A stretch of 64,000 bases of DNA from Alphaproteobacteria bacterium (lineage in GTDB: Bacteria > Pseudomonadota > Alphaproteobacteria > Micavibrionales > Micavibrionaceae), in the NCBI GenBank assembly GCA_002690045.1, contig NZDE01000012.1:482149-546148 (forward strand), in the 5' to 3' direction. Made by a program: the position numbers and the translations under genes. The notes below the pieces were generated by a model. That model was not told where the DNA came from. It made no database searches and worked only from the letters and a program-made list of their open reading frames with translations. Shown here in pieces: positions 1 to 7,760 of the stretch (its first letter is position 1; each line of letters starts with the position of its first letter).

Positions 1-124
1 AGAATTTACTAATGCTGTCTGGTACAGATAAGTCAGACTTAACCAAACCTGCAAAAACACCTAAAGCAAAAAACATGATTGCAGGTGTAAATAAATTTTG
101 TTCAACAATTGTAAAAAAATCCAT
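1..124 (-). CDS. sbtA: SbtA-like sodium-dependent bicarbonate transporter, 5' end only
   Basis: Reading leftward from an ATG at 124, 41 codons stay open to the window edge. The peptide begins MDFFTIVEQN and continues into a first membrane helix rich in Phe, Leu and Ala, followed by GLVKSDLSVPDSI. This N-terminal pattern (short head, helix with FFALG, then a KSDL..P segment) is typical of the SbtA/DUF897 sodium-dependent bicarbonate permease family, which imports bicarbonate across the inner membrane. AGGGTG lies just upstream as a ribosome site. The gene is divergent from the LysR gene at 238, an arrangement in which the regulator often controls the transporter. Only the first helix is visible, so the family call rests on a short match. 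Confidence 0.62.
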   Translation of the reverse strand, partial: MDFFTIVEQNLFTPAIMFFALGVFAGLVKSDLSVPDSISKF

Positions 125-237
125 CTCTATCACCCTTATATTTAAACTTTGAGTGTTTTAAACAATTGCAATAGATAAGTAAAATTGATAGTTTTAATTA
201 AATTTATTTATAAAATTAATAAATTAAGATAGAGCAA

Positions 238-1107
238 ATGCCTTTTCACACAGATACACTAACCTTAAAAGCTTTTATTGCCGTTGCAGAGACACAGAGT
301 TTTAGCAAAGCCGCACAAATTATTGGGCGCAGCCAATCTGCTGTGAGTCTACAAATAAAAAGATTAGAAGATGCACTAAAGACTCCTTTGTTTATTCGCA
401 CAAGCAGATCCGTTGCGTTATCCGAAAATGGGGAGATCTTTTTGGGTTATGCCCGCCGCATGATAGATCTACAGCGCGAAGCGTTTAGCCGCATAACTGA
501 GCCAGACATACAGGGCGAAATTACACTTGGCGTGCCCGAAGATTTTGCAACACATTATTTACCAGAAATATTATCTGCTTTTGCGCAGCAGCACCCACAC
601 GTTCAATTGCATGTTGTCTGCGACCTTACATTGAACTTATTAAAACAATACAAAAATGAGCAACTGGATATTGCTATTTTAAAGCGTGATCCTGAAAAAG
701 TAACTGGCGGCACAAATGTTTGGCGTGAACCACTCGTATGGGCCGCAGCTGAACACTATCAACCTAAATCTACACTTCAATTGGTATTATCCCCGCAGCC
801 TTGCATATATCGCGCACGTGCAATTGCTGCCCTAGACCATGCACATATTAACTGGCAAATATCTTATAGCAGCCCAAGCCTCGCGGGGAATATTGCTGCT
901 GTGCGTGGCGGTTTAGGTATAACGGTATTGCCTGCGAACATGATTCCAACAGGCATTATAGCGATAGACCATAAATTTGAATTACCTAAACTTGAGGACT
1001 CACAGCTAGCCTTAATGAAAAAAGATAGCTTGTCACCAGCAGGAAACGCTTTTGTAAATCACATAATTTCTTCCCTAGAAAAGCCTATCAAGCTGAACAC
1101 CAAATAA
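238..1107 (+). CDS. LysR-type transcriptional regulator (copy 1)
   Basis: A 289-residue protein of normal LysR length. The N-terminal winged helix-turn-helix is at about residues 8-67 (LKAFIAVAETQSFSKAAQII, then GRSQSAVSLQIKRLE) and an effector-binding domain follows from about residue 90 (GEITLGVPEDFA). It is divergent from the SbtA-like gene, with 113 bp of AT-rich DNA between the two starts, so control of that transporter and of itself is the natural expectation. It is clearly paralogous to the LysR protein at 1579: both start MPFH, share GRSQSAVS and GITVLP.N.IP, and keep RCDLTLNLL/VCDLTLNLL. The effector cannot be read from the sequence. Confidence 0.9.
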   Translation: MPFHTDTLTLKAFIAVAETQSFSKAAQIIGRSQSAVSLQIKRLEDALKTPLFIRTSRSVALSENGEIFLGYARRMIDLQREAFSRITEPDIQGEITLGVPEDFATHYLPEILSAFAQQHPHVQLHVVCDLTLNLLKQYKNEQLDIAILKRDPEKVTGGTNVWREPLVWAAAEHYQPKSTLQLVLSPQPCIYRARAIAALDHAHINWQISYSSPSLAGNIAAVRGGLGITVLPANMIPTGIIAIDHKFELPKLEDSQLALMKKDSLSPAGNAFVNHIISSLEKPIKLNTK

Positions 1108-1112
1108 ACACC

Positions 1113-1439
1113 CTAGAATTTAGGCACTACACTGTAATCATATTTTAAAGACAGGTTTTCACTCATCTCTGCGCTATGCCCATAACATTTGTTTTGTTTT
1201 TTATTAAACACAACACGCACGCCATCTTTAGAAACCCCAGATACGACATCATCATTAGATATACCAGAAAGGGCAATTCTGTGAACCTTCTCTTGGAGGG
1301 CGGGCATAACGCGAATTTCTTGCTTTTCTTGATCAAAGTAACATTTTGTACTTGATGCAGGCCTATGATAAATGTCACACGCGCTTAATGTTGTAGATAA
1401 ACCGACAGCGACAAAAGTTTGAGATAATAAGTTCTTCAT
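1113..1439 (-). CDS. Small predicted lipoprotein
   Basis: A 108-residue protein with a signal peptide ending in a lipobox (LSAC, Cys21), so it is probably lipid-anchored in the envelope. The mature part has two further cysteines (CYF and CYG) that could form a disulfide. A clear AAGGAGTT ribosome site precedes the ATG at 1439. It converges on the first LysR gene, with five bases between the two stop codons, and lies between two paralogous LysR genes. I do not recognise the family, and the lipoprotein call rests on the lipobox alone. Confidence 0.7.
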   Translation of the reverse strand: MKNLLSQTFVAVGLSTTLSACDIYHRPASSTKCYFDQEKQEIRVMPALQEKVHRIALSGISNDDVVSGVSKDGVRVVFNKKQNKCYGHSAEMSENLSLKYDYSVVPKF

Positions 1440-1578
1440 AAATATTAACTCCTTTATTAGCGTTTACTTAAACAAGAAATTACATAATTATTGCACATAT
1501 GTCAAGGAATAATATTTGATTTTCTTATAATCTTTCTTTATTTTATAAATAATTCAAATACACAAGAGAGCCAACTCC

Positions 1579-2439
1579 ATGCCCTTTCATTTAGACGACA
1601 TTCAATTAAAAAGCTTTATTGCTGTCGCCGAAACAGGAAGCTTCAGCCAAGCTGGTGATATTGTTGGCAGAAGCCAATCAGCGGTAAGTATACACATACA
1701 GAAACTAGAGCAGGGCCTAAGATGTGAGCTTTTTGATAGAAAGCACAAAGAAATCCACCTAACGGAAAAGGGTGAGCTATTTTTAGCGTATGCAAGAAAA
1801 ATCATAGAGTTACAGTGGGAAGCCTTCAGCAAAATTAACGAGCCCGAAGTCAAAGGCGTAATTAGGCTCGGTGCGCCAGATGACTTTGCTAGCCATTATT
1901 TATCGGAAATATTAGCAAACTTCTCTAAATATCATCCGCAAGTTCAGTTGAACATTAGATGCGACCTTACATTAAACCTTTTAAGCGAATATGAGGCTGG
2001 AAATTTAGATCTTGTACTTATCAAAAGGGATGCAGGAACCATCAAAGGCGGCACAGTCGTTTGGAAGGAACCACTGGTATGGGTGTGCTCCGAGAAACAT
2101 AAGCCCAAAGAACCAGTACAGCTTATTCTATCTCCCGCACCTTGCGTTTATCGTTCAAGAGCTTTAGCGGCCCTAGAGCGCCTTAGAAAACCTTGTGAAG
2201 TGGTCTATACAAGCCCCTGTATAGATGGGAGGATATCTGCCGTAAAAGCAGGCCTTGGAATTACAGTTCTTCCACTCAACTTCATACCAAAAGGGCTAGT
2301 TCCTGCCCACGCAAGCTTCAGATTGCCACCTTTACAGGACTGTGAAATTGCCCTGCTAAGGTCAGCCAAGCTACCTGAAGCAGGTACAGTCCTTGCGGAT
2401 CACATATCACATAGTTTGGAAAAAATACCACACTATTAA
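1579..2439 (+). CDS. LysR-type transcriptional regulator (copy 2)
   Basis: A 286-residue LysR protein: HTH at about residues 8-67 (LKSFIAVAETGSFSQAGDIV, then GRSQSAVSIHIQKLE) and a substrate-binding domain from about residue 90 (GVIRLGAPDDFASHYL). It is a tandem paralogue of the regulator at 238, in the same direction, separated only by the lipoprotein gene on the other strand. The similarity runs over the full length, including YSSPS/YTSPC and GITVLP near the ligand domain, which suggests local duplication followed by divergence. It is divergent from the lipoprotein gene across 139 bp, so that gene is one candidate target. Confidence 0.9.
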   Translation: MPFHLDDIQLKSFIAVAETGSFSQAGDIVGRSQSAVSIHIQKLEQGLRCELFDRKHKEIHLTEKGELFLAYARKIIELQWEAFSKINEPEVKGVIRLGAPDDFASHYLSEILANFSKYHPQVQLNIRCDLTLNLLSEYEAGNLDLVLIKRDAGTIKGGTVVWKEPLVWVCSEKHKPKEPVQLILSPAPCVYRSRALAALERLRKPCEVVYTSPCIDGRISAVKAGLGITVLPLNFIPKGLVPAHASFRLPPLQDCEIALLRSAKLPEAGTVLADHISHSLEKIPHY

Positions 2440-2559
2440 AAAATCGAATACAAAGTAGAATATCATAAAAATATAGAATAATGCTCTCTTTCACATTGAA
2501 AAGGGAAATAATAACAATATATCATGTTATATAACAACGCACACAACTCAAAGGAGAGC

Positions 2560-2814
2560 ATGATGTCAGTTAAAAGGTTTAAATCTTTATTATATAAATC
2601 GAGTAAAATCCAAGCCGAGATAATCAAGGAGCAGAAGCGCCCAAAACCTAACTGGCTGAAACTCTGCAGAATGAAAAAGCTGCGACTTTCTATGAAAGAT
2701 AAAATGTTAGAGCTCAGTCAACAATATGCGAGTTTGAATACGCTACTAGACTACAAAACAGTTAAAGTGCGATCGAACGCGATCGAAAACTACCGATACA
2801 GAAGATACCAATAG
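2560..2814 (+). CDS. Small basic helical protein, possibly DUF465/YdcH-like
   Basis: The start was placed at the ATG at 2560 because AAGGAGA lies a few bases upstream; an earlier in-frame ATG at 2524 has no such site. The 84-residue product is strongly basic and helical. The stretch around residues 18-50 (EIIKEQKRPKPNWLKL, then KKLRLSMKDKM) resembles the second half of DUF465/YdcH-type proteins, where a charged E..RP segment is followed by LKK.RL.LKD. The C-terminal tail is Arg/Tyr-rich. A strong terminator follows at 2831. The function of this family is unknown and the family match is tentative. Confidence 0.6.
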   Translation: MMSVKRFKSLLYKSSKIQAEIIKEQKRPKPNWLKLCRMKKLRLSMKDKMLELSQQYASLNTLLDYKTVKVRSNAIENYRYRRYQ

Positions 2815-2830
2815 CCCAAACTTCGCCCCT

Positions 2831-2895
2831 TGCGCCCTTGATCGAACCCTCACGCTCACAAACACACCCCCCAAGATCAAGGGCGCATCTTTTTT
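2831..2895 (+). terminator. Rho-independent terminator
   Basis: TGCGCCCTTGATC (2831-2843) is perfectly complementary to GATCAAGGGCGCA (2875-2887), and a run of T follows at 2888-2895. The loop is long, about 31 bases. It closes the small gene ending at 2814 and separates it from nhaA. Confidence 0.8.
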
Positions 2896-2992
2896 GTTTA
2901 TAAACAACAGAAAAAGGTGGTGTGTATATCGCGCTAGATGGACAATGTAAAATACGCGTTTTTAATTCTCATTAAATTGAAGGTAAGCTCTA

Positions 2993-4402
2993 TTGGAACA
3001 ACAGCAGCAAAAAAAGCTAGAACAAGATGTTGGCGTTTATTACGCCCCTTGGGAAAAATCAGCCGACAGAATCATTACACCTTTTGAAAAGTTTGTACAC
3101 CATGAGTCTAGCAGCGCGTTTGTTCTCGCCGCAGCAACCATAATTGCACTCATTTTAGCCAACTCCGCCTTTTACGGCTTATATACAGAAATAACGCATA
3201 TTAAGCTTGGCTTTTCTATTGGCACCATAAGCCTTTATAAATCAATGCATCACTGGGTAAATGACGGCTTAATGGCTCTGTTCTTCTTTGTGATTGGTTT
3301 GGAGTTAAAACGTGAAATCCTCATCGGAGAACTCTCCACCATGAAAAAAGCTGCCCTCCCTATATTTGCTGGGATAGGCGGCATGCTAGTACCTGCAGCT
3401 ATATTTTATATCATAAACATCAATGGTCCTGGCATAAATGGCTGGGCCATACCAATGGCGACTGACATTGCTTTTGCCATTGGACTTATGGTTCTTCTGG
3501 GCAACAGAATACCCAGGTCGCTTATGGCCTTCCTTGTCGCACTGGCTATCGCTGATGACCTTGGCGCCGTTACGGTTATCGCCTTATTTTATACTGAGAA
3601 CCTTAACATCTCAGCATTATTATTAAGCGCGTTCTTTGTTCTTGTCCTTCTAATCTTTAACAGATCTGGCTTAAGAAACCCGATCCCATATTTCATAGTT
3701 GCAATAGGGTTATGGTTTGCAATGCTCGAGTCAGGTGTTCATGCCACTTTAGCCGGTGTTATTGGTGCAATGACCATACCATGCCGTCAAAAACTGGACA
3801 CAAGCTTATTTGAAGTTAAAGCAGAAGAGCTGCTCAAAAAGTTCAAAAGCAGCAGAAACGCCGAAAAGAACATTTCGAAGAACTTTGTGATGCGCTCTAT
3901 TATTTACGAGCTAGAAGATAAGATTAAAGAAGTCATGACCCCACTACACCGCCTCGAACATTTGTGGCACGTTCCTGTGGCGTTTATAGTTATTCCTATT
4001 TTTGCATTTTTTAATGCTGGTGTTCCCATGGAAACCGATGCCATAAACCAAGAAACGTCCCATGTCTTCTTTGGGATTGTTGCAGGTCTTGTTTTAGGAA
4101 AATTAATAGGAATTGTTGGGTTTAGCTGGCTTGCAATTAAACTTAAATTAGCTCAACTTCCAACAAATACTCAGTTCACGCATATTATTGGAACTGCGCT
4201 TTTGGCGGGAATAGGTTTCACTATGTCCATATTTATTGCACAGTTGGCTTTTGGAAAAGAAGAAGAGCTGCTTCAAGCCGCCAAAATGGGCATCATTGCT
4301 GCTTCAGTACTTGCAGGCAGCATTGGCTACTCAATATTATGGGTCTTAGGTAAAAATAAAAGATACAAGTCAAGCTCAGAGCGCGATAATTGCGACGCTT
4401 AA
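2993..4402 (+). CDS. nhaA: NhaA-type Na+/H+ antiporter
   Basis: A 469-residue polytopic membrane protein of the NhaA family, which expels Na+ in exchange for external protons at the inner membrane. The signature residues are present: ATDIAFAIG and the twin aspartates in IADDLGAV, corresponding to Asp163/Asp164 of the E. coli protein. The start appears to be TTG at 2993, with GGTAAG a few bases before it. The protein is longer than E. coli NhaA mainly because of a charged insert of about 60 residues (roughly 265-325, around ELLKKFKSSRNAEKN) between transmembrane segments. Its 3' end abuts an insertion-sequence remnant. Confidence 0.95.
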   Translation: MEQQQQKKLEQDVGVYYAPWEKSADRIITPFEKFVHHESSSAFVLAAATIIALILANSAFYGLYTEITHIKLGFSIGTISLYKSMHHWVNDGLMALFFFVIGLELKREILIGELSTMKKAALPIFAGIGGMLVPAAIFYIININGPGINGWAIPMATDIAFAIGLMVLLGNRIPRSLMAFLVALAIADDLGAVTVIALFYTENLNISALLLSAFFVLVLLIFNRSGLRNPIPYFIVAIGLWFAMLESGVHATLAGVIGAMTIPCRQKLDTSLFEVKAEELLKKFKSSRNAEKNISKNFVMRSIIYELEDKIKEVMTPLHRLEHLWHVPVAFIVIPIFAFFNAGVPMETDAINQETSHVFFGIVAGLVLGKLIGIVGFSWLAIKLKLAQLPTNTQFTHIIGTALLAGIGFTMSIFIAQLAFGKEEELLQAAKMGIIAASVLAGSIGYSILWVLGKNKRYKSSSERDNCDA

Positions 4403-4404
4403 GC

Positions 4405-4590
4405 CTAATGGCGCTAGTGATTAAAATGGTTGAGAAGTCCTGAATTTGCATATACCGCGGCACGAAGGATACTTCAACCTGTCGTGAACTCAGTGGATAA
4501 CGTATGTAATACAGCACAGCGAACTTAATTATTTTAGGGGAAGCATTGGACTAAATGGCAGAGCTTAAAGTTTACCGCTAAATTTTCTCC
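4405..4590 (-). pseudogene. Deleted remnant of an IS6-family element
   Basis: On the minus strand the stretch MLYYIRYPLSSRQVE matches the N-terminal part of the IS6-type transposase at 51.3-52.0 kb (VMYYIRYPLS, RQVE). It is joined directly to a piece equivalent to that transposase's C-terminal GMCKFR region (here GICKFR). The middle of the gene is missing. At 4541-4566 the element-associated motif TTGGACTAAATGGCAG is also present. The piece is too short and broken to be active and fills the gap between nhaA and gdhA. Confidence 0.75.
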
Positions 4591-4621
4591 ATTCTATACT
4601 CTAGCTTCGCGCATCTGATAA

Positions 4622-5953
4622 TCAAATTACCCCATACGCTTTCATGGCATCGGCAACGCTTACAAACCCGCCGATATTCGCCCCTTTGATATAATCAATC
4701 TGATCCCCACTTTTGCCGTACTCGGCGCAAATATCGTGAATATCTTTCATCGTTCTCTGCAGCGTTTCATCAACTTTTCGACACCCCCATGACAGCCTTT
4801 GTGCGTTTTGTGTACGCTCAAGTCCCGATACGACAACGCCGCCAGCATTAGCTGCTTTTGCTGGTGCGATAGTCATGTCTTTCTCACGCAGGAAATCCGT
4901 TGCTTCGGCTGTTAAAGGCATGTTGGCAGCCTCACATACAACAGAGGCGCCCGCGTCCTGTATATTTTTGGCATCTTCGATTTCGACTTCATTTTGTGTT
5001 GCGGCTGGAATGGCAACATCATACTCTTCCTGCCAAGGCTTTTTACCATCATGATATGTGATGCCCTTTTCATTGAGGTCAGACAATCTGCCGCGTTTTT
5101 CTTCTTTGAGCGTGCGGATAACCGCAAGCTGCTCTTCACTGATGCCGTCTTTCGCACAGATATAACCCTTGCTGTCAGATAATGTGATCACGGACGCACC
5201 TTCTTCGATCAACTTCTCCGCCGTATAGAGTGCTACATTCCCTGCACCGGATATGGCGCACCGTTTACCCTCAAGCTTGTCATCATGCGCCTCCAGAATA
5301 TCTTTCAGAAAGTAAACACAGCCATAGCCGGTTGCTTCTTTTCGGATGCAACTGCCGCCAAAAGCCGGGTTTTTGCCTGTGAGGACACCATGATGCACTC
5401 CTGTGATTTGTTTGTAAGCACCAAAAAGATAGCCGATCTCCCGGTTTCCAACACCAATATCGCCGGCAGGAATGTCGTGGTCCGGGCCAATATATTTGTG
5501 TAACTCCATCATAAAGGCCTGACAAAACCGCATTACCTCTGCTTCACTTTTGCCTTTCGGGTCAAAATCTGAACCGCCTTTTCCGCCACCCATCGGTAAG
5601 CCGGTGAGCGCATTTTTGAAGGTTTGCTCGAAGGCCAAAAATTTGAACGTATCTAGTGTGACGGACGGATGAAATCGAAGGCCGCCTTTATAGGGACCAA
5701 TCGCGTTGTTATACTGCACACGAAAGCCACGATTGGTCTGGATTTCCTTGTTGTCATCCCGCCAGGTCACGCGAAATTCAATAACCCGGTCAGGTGTCAA
5801 AAGCCGCTCAACAATTTTCTCATCCATATATTCTTGCTTGTCTCCAACAAACGGCAGGACATGCTCCATGACATCATCAACAGCCTGATGAAACTGGTCC
5901 TGACCTTGTGTCTGACTTTTAATTCTTTTGATCTGGTCTTCGTGATCTGACAT
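4622..5953 (-). CDS. gdhA: NADP-type glutamate dehydrogenase
   Basis: A 443-residue hexameric-type glutamate dehydrogenase. It interconverts 2-oxoglutarate plus ammonia with glutamate and in this subfamily mainly assimilates ammonia with NADPH. The active-site signature PMGGGKGGSDFDPKG and the following IGPDHDIPAGDIGVG are intact, as is the Rossmann motif SGAGNVA near residue 235. Length fits the family. The ATG at 5953 lies immediately after the stop of the PH-domain gene, so the two are probably cotranscribed. Its codons look visibly more GC-rich than those of neighbouring genes, which suggests later acquisition, but I have not computed this. Confidence 0.96.
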   Translation of the reverse strand: MSDHEDQIKRIKSQTQGQDQFHQAVDDVMEHVLPFVGDKQEYMDEKIVERLLTPDRVIEFRVTWRDDNKEIQTNRGFRVQYNNAIGPYKGGLRFHPSVTLDTFKFLAFEQTFKNALTGLPMGGGKGGSDFDPKGKSEAEVMRFCQAFMMELHKYIGPDHDIPAGDIGVGNREIGYLFGAYKQITGVHHGVLTGKNPAFGGSCIRKEATGYGCVYFLKDILEAHDDKLEGKRCAISGAGNVALYTAEKLIEEGASVITLSDSKGYICAKDGISEEQLAVIRTLKEEKRGRLSDLNEKGITYHDGKKPWQEEYDVAIPAATQNEVEIEDAKNIQDAGASVVCEAANMPLTAEATDFLREKDMTIAPAKAANAGGVVVSGLERTQNAQRLSWGCRKVDETLQRTMKDIHDICAEYGKSGDQIDYIKGANIGGFVSVADAMKAYGVI

Positions 5954-6421
5954 CTAGGCCGCCAATTGATAATCTTTATTATTGTCTTCAATCTGCTTTT
6001 CAAGGTCTGATATATATGCAGATGCATTTGCAATCATACCTACAGATATGTTTGTTGTACCAATACCACCAATGTGAACTGTCGAAAAACCAAAAATTCG
6101 TCCAAGCAACGGCTCTTCTAAATAAGCATTTTCAATACGTTCAAAGTTAATAATGATCCAATCACGCGAAAAAAAACCGTGGCGCAATACGACCTTCTTA
6201 TCTGTTAAAATCAGTTTGGTCGTCTTGTAATGTATAATGGCTGCTACAAACGGAACTGACGCCATTAGAAGTATAACCGCCATCATAATAGGATGGAAAA
6301 ACCCTGATAGTGCACCGATTAATAAATAGAGAAGCGGGAAAAAGAAAACCGCAGGATGAACAAAATTAACGCGCACAATATTTTCATCATCTGATAAAAA
6401 AGTTTTATATGTCTGTATCAT
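5954..6421 (-). CDS. PH-domain (YdbS/bPH2-like) membrane protein
   Basis: The start was set at 6421, where GGAGGA sits six bases upstream; an upstream in-frame start at 6439 lacks a site. The 155-residue product has two closely spaced membrane helices (about residues 22-70) and then a bacterial PH-like domain with KLILTDKKVVLRHGFFSRD and IDFERIE-type strands (IINFERIENAYLEEP). Such proteins are membrane-bound and their biochemical role is mostly unknown. The stop codon touches the gdhA start, so the gene heads a two-gene unit. Confidence 0.82.
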   Translation of the reverse strand: MIQTYKTFLSDDENIVRVNFVHPAVFFFPLLYLLIGALSGFFHPIMMAVILLMASVPFVAAIIHYKTTKLILTDKKVVLRHGFFSRDWIIINFERIENAYLEEPLLGRIFGFSTVHIGGIGTTNISVGMIANASAYISDLEKQIEDNNKDYQLAA

Positions 6422-6471
6422 AGTTATATCCTCCAACACATCTAACGCATCTCTTTGCTGATAAGTTCCAT

Positions 6472-6501
6472 AAAAAAAGCCCCGCTTGGGGAAGCGGGGC
6501 T
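6472..6501 (-). terminator. Rho-independent terminator for the gene at 6574
   Basis: AGCCCCGCTT (6478-6487) and AAGCGGGGCT (6492-6501) form a perfect ten-base stem with a GGGG loop on the plus strand. On the minus strand the stem is followed by seven T. It ends the leftward transcript of the small gene at 6574-6813. Confidence 0.85.
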
Positions 6502-6573
6502 AGTAACGCGAATAAAGTCGTGTGTGTGAGTTGGGTAGGGACTAGTGGGTTATTCGCGCAAATCAAACTTTAA

Positions 6574-6813
6574 TTATCGAATGTCGACACGATCAAAATG
6601 ACCAACTTTACGGCGCACTTGTTCTTTCAACGTTTCTAGATCTAGTATAAGATCTAAGATATAGGGATCTACATCATCTTTACCGCCGTTTGTTTCTACG
6701 ATAAGGACATCTTCAGCCTTTTGGTCAAAGCTTGTCTTTAAATACATATCTGCAATAGCAGGATGTGATATTCCAGATATTTTTGTTGGCATTAGGTTTG
6801 TCATGTCATTCAT
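6574..6813 (-). CDS. Small acidic hypothetical protein
   Basis: The start was placed at 6813, where GGGAG precedes the ATG; this gives a 79-residue soluble protein. It has no signal peptide or membrane segment. The centre is acidic (NGGKDDVDPYILDLILDLE) and the C-terminus is basic and helical (LKEQVRRKVGHF). A strong terminator lies downstream, so it appears to be a single-gene unit. I do not recognise the family. Confidence 0.6.
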   Translation of the reverse strand: MNDMTNLMPTKISGISHPAIADMYLKTSFDQKAEDVLIVETNGGKDDVDPYILDLILDLETLKEQVRRKVGHFDRVDIR

Positions 6814-6934
6814 GGTATGGCTCCCATTTTTTGTTGTGTATGTATCTATCCTACGCACGCAATGTATCGAATAAATATCTTGATTGTTTCATTTTTGAAA
6901 AACTGTGTAACATTCATGTAACAACATTAAATAG

Positions 6935-6960
6935 GGAACTCTCCTATATATAAGAGCGTA
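6935..6960 (+). promoter_or_regulatory. Possible EcfG-type promoter
   Basis: GGAAC (6935-6939), 17 bases, then CGTA (6957-6960), 31 bases before the ATG at 6992. It deviates from the GGAAC-N16/17-CGTT consensus at the last base, so it is weaker than the examples further on. Confidence 0.4.
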
Positions 6961-6991
6961 TGTATGGTCGACATATTAAGAATAAGGAAAA

Positions 6992-7729
6992 ATGATCATG
7001 CAACGAAAGAAACATCAAGGTTTTGGAATACTTAATTTAGTCATTTACGGTATTATTGCCTTTGTCGGCTATCAAGTATTTACAAGCTTTAGAGATTCTA
7101 ATGACGGATCTGATGGCGCTAAACTAGCCGCCACAGCACCATCTGCTGGAAGCCATGTTATTCATAACATTAACAAACATTACGAAACAAAAGTTGCGTC
7201 CATTCCAGACGATGGCGTTGCACGCAGTTATGATGACTTCACAAGCCTTGATGTGTTTAATAATGAAAAAAAATACATTGGTAAAATTCAAGAAATTTAC
7301 ATAGACACCGAAACAGGTGCTGCACAATATATATCTGTGCTTAAAGAGGCAGACGCTTTCCGTGATGACAGTGACACCGAACTTATTTACCCGATTAGTT
7401 CTTTTGCGGCACTAAACCCAAGGGGCATGGCTAAAATCAAAGAAAATGCCGCAGTCGTTGACCCAGAAAAGAGCAAACATATTGGTTTTGCCCTTTCCAA
7501 CATTATTGGCGTGGATGTGGTAAACCAAAACGATGAATTTATTGGCGTACTGCACAATGTCTCAATCGATCGTGACTTTAATATAGGCCACTATATTATC
7601 GAAGTTCCATTGATTGAAAGTAAAGGTGTTGAATGGATAACCATTTCATTTAAAGACAGCTTAATCATCCCTCAAAAAGTTGGCTACGCCGTTCAAACCG
7701 GCCGCAACATTAATCCTAGGGCCATGTAA
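6992..7729 (+). CDS. Membrane-anchored PRC-barrel-like protein
   Basis: A 245-residue protein with one N-terminal membrane helix (about residues 12-30) and the rest apparently periplasmic. Two related segments are visible. The first, about residues 80-150, contains LDVFNNEKKYIGKIQEIYID; the second, about 170-230, contains VVNQNDEFIGVLHNVSID. The pattern of a beta strand, a charged turn, IG.I or IGVL, and VSID or IYID is that of PRC-barrel repeats. A second PRC-barrel-like protein lies at 14571. Two ATGs (6992 and 6998) share the same AAGGA site. A possible stress promoter precedes it, and the MscS gene follows 31 bp later. Confidence 0.7.
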   Translation: MIMQRKKHQGFGILNLVIYGIIAFVGYQVFTSFRDSNDGSDGAKLAATAPSAGSHVIHNINKHYETKVASIPDDGVARSYDDFTSLDVFNNEKKYIGKIQEIYIDTETGAAQYISVLKEADAFRDDSDTELIYPISSFAALNPRGMAKIKENAAVVDPEKSKHIGFALSNIIGVDVVNQNDEFIGVLHNVSIDRDFNIGHYIIEVPLIESKGVEWITISFKDSLIIPQKVGYAVQTGRNINPRAM

Positions 7730-7760
7730 ACCAAAACACTCAATAGATTCGTAAATTATT

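Noticed and set aside
5283..5525. Overlapping open frames inside gdhA on both strands
   Set aside because: They run through a strongly conserved enzyme, have no ribosome sites and are explained as shadows of its codon pattern.
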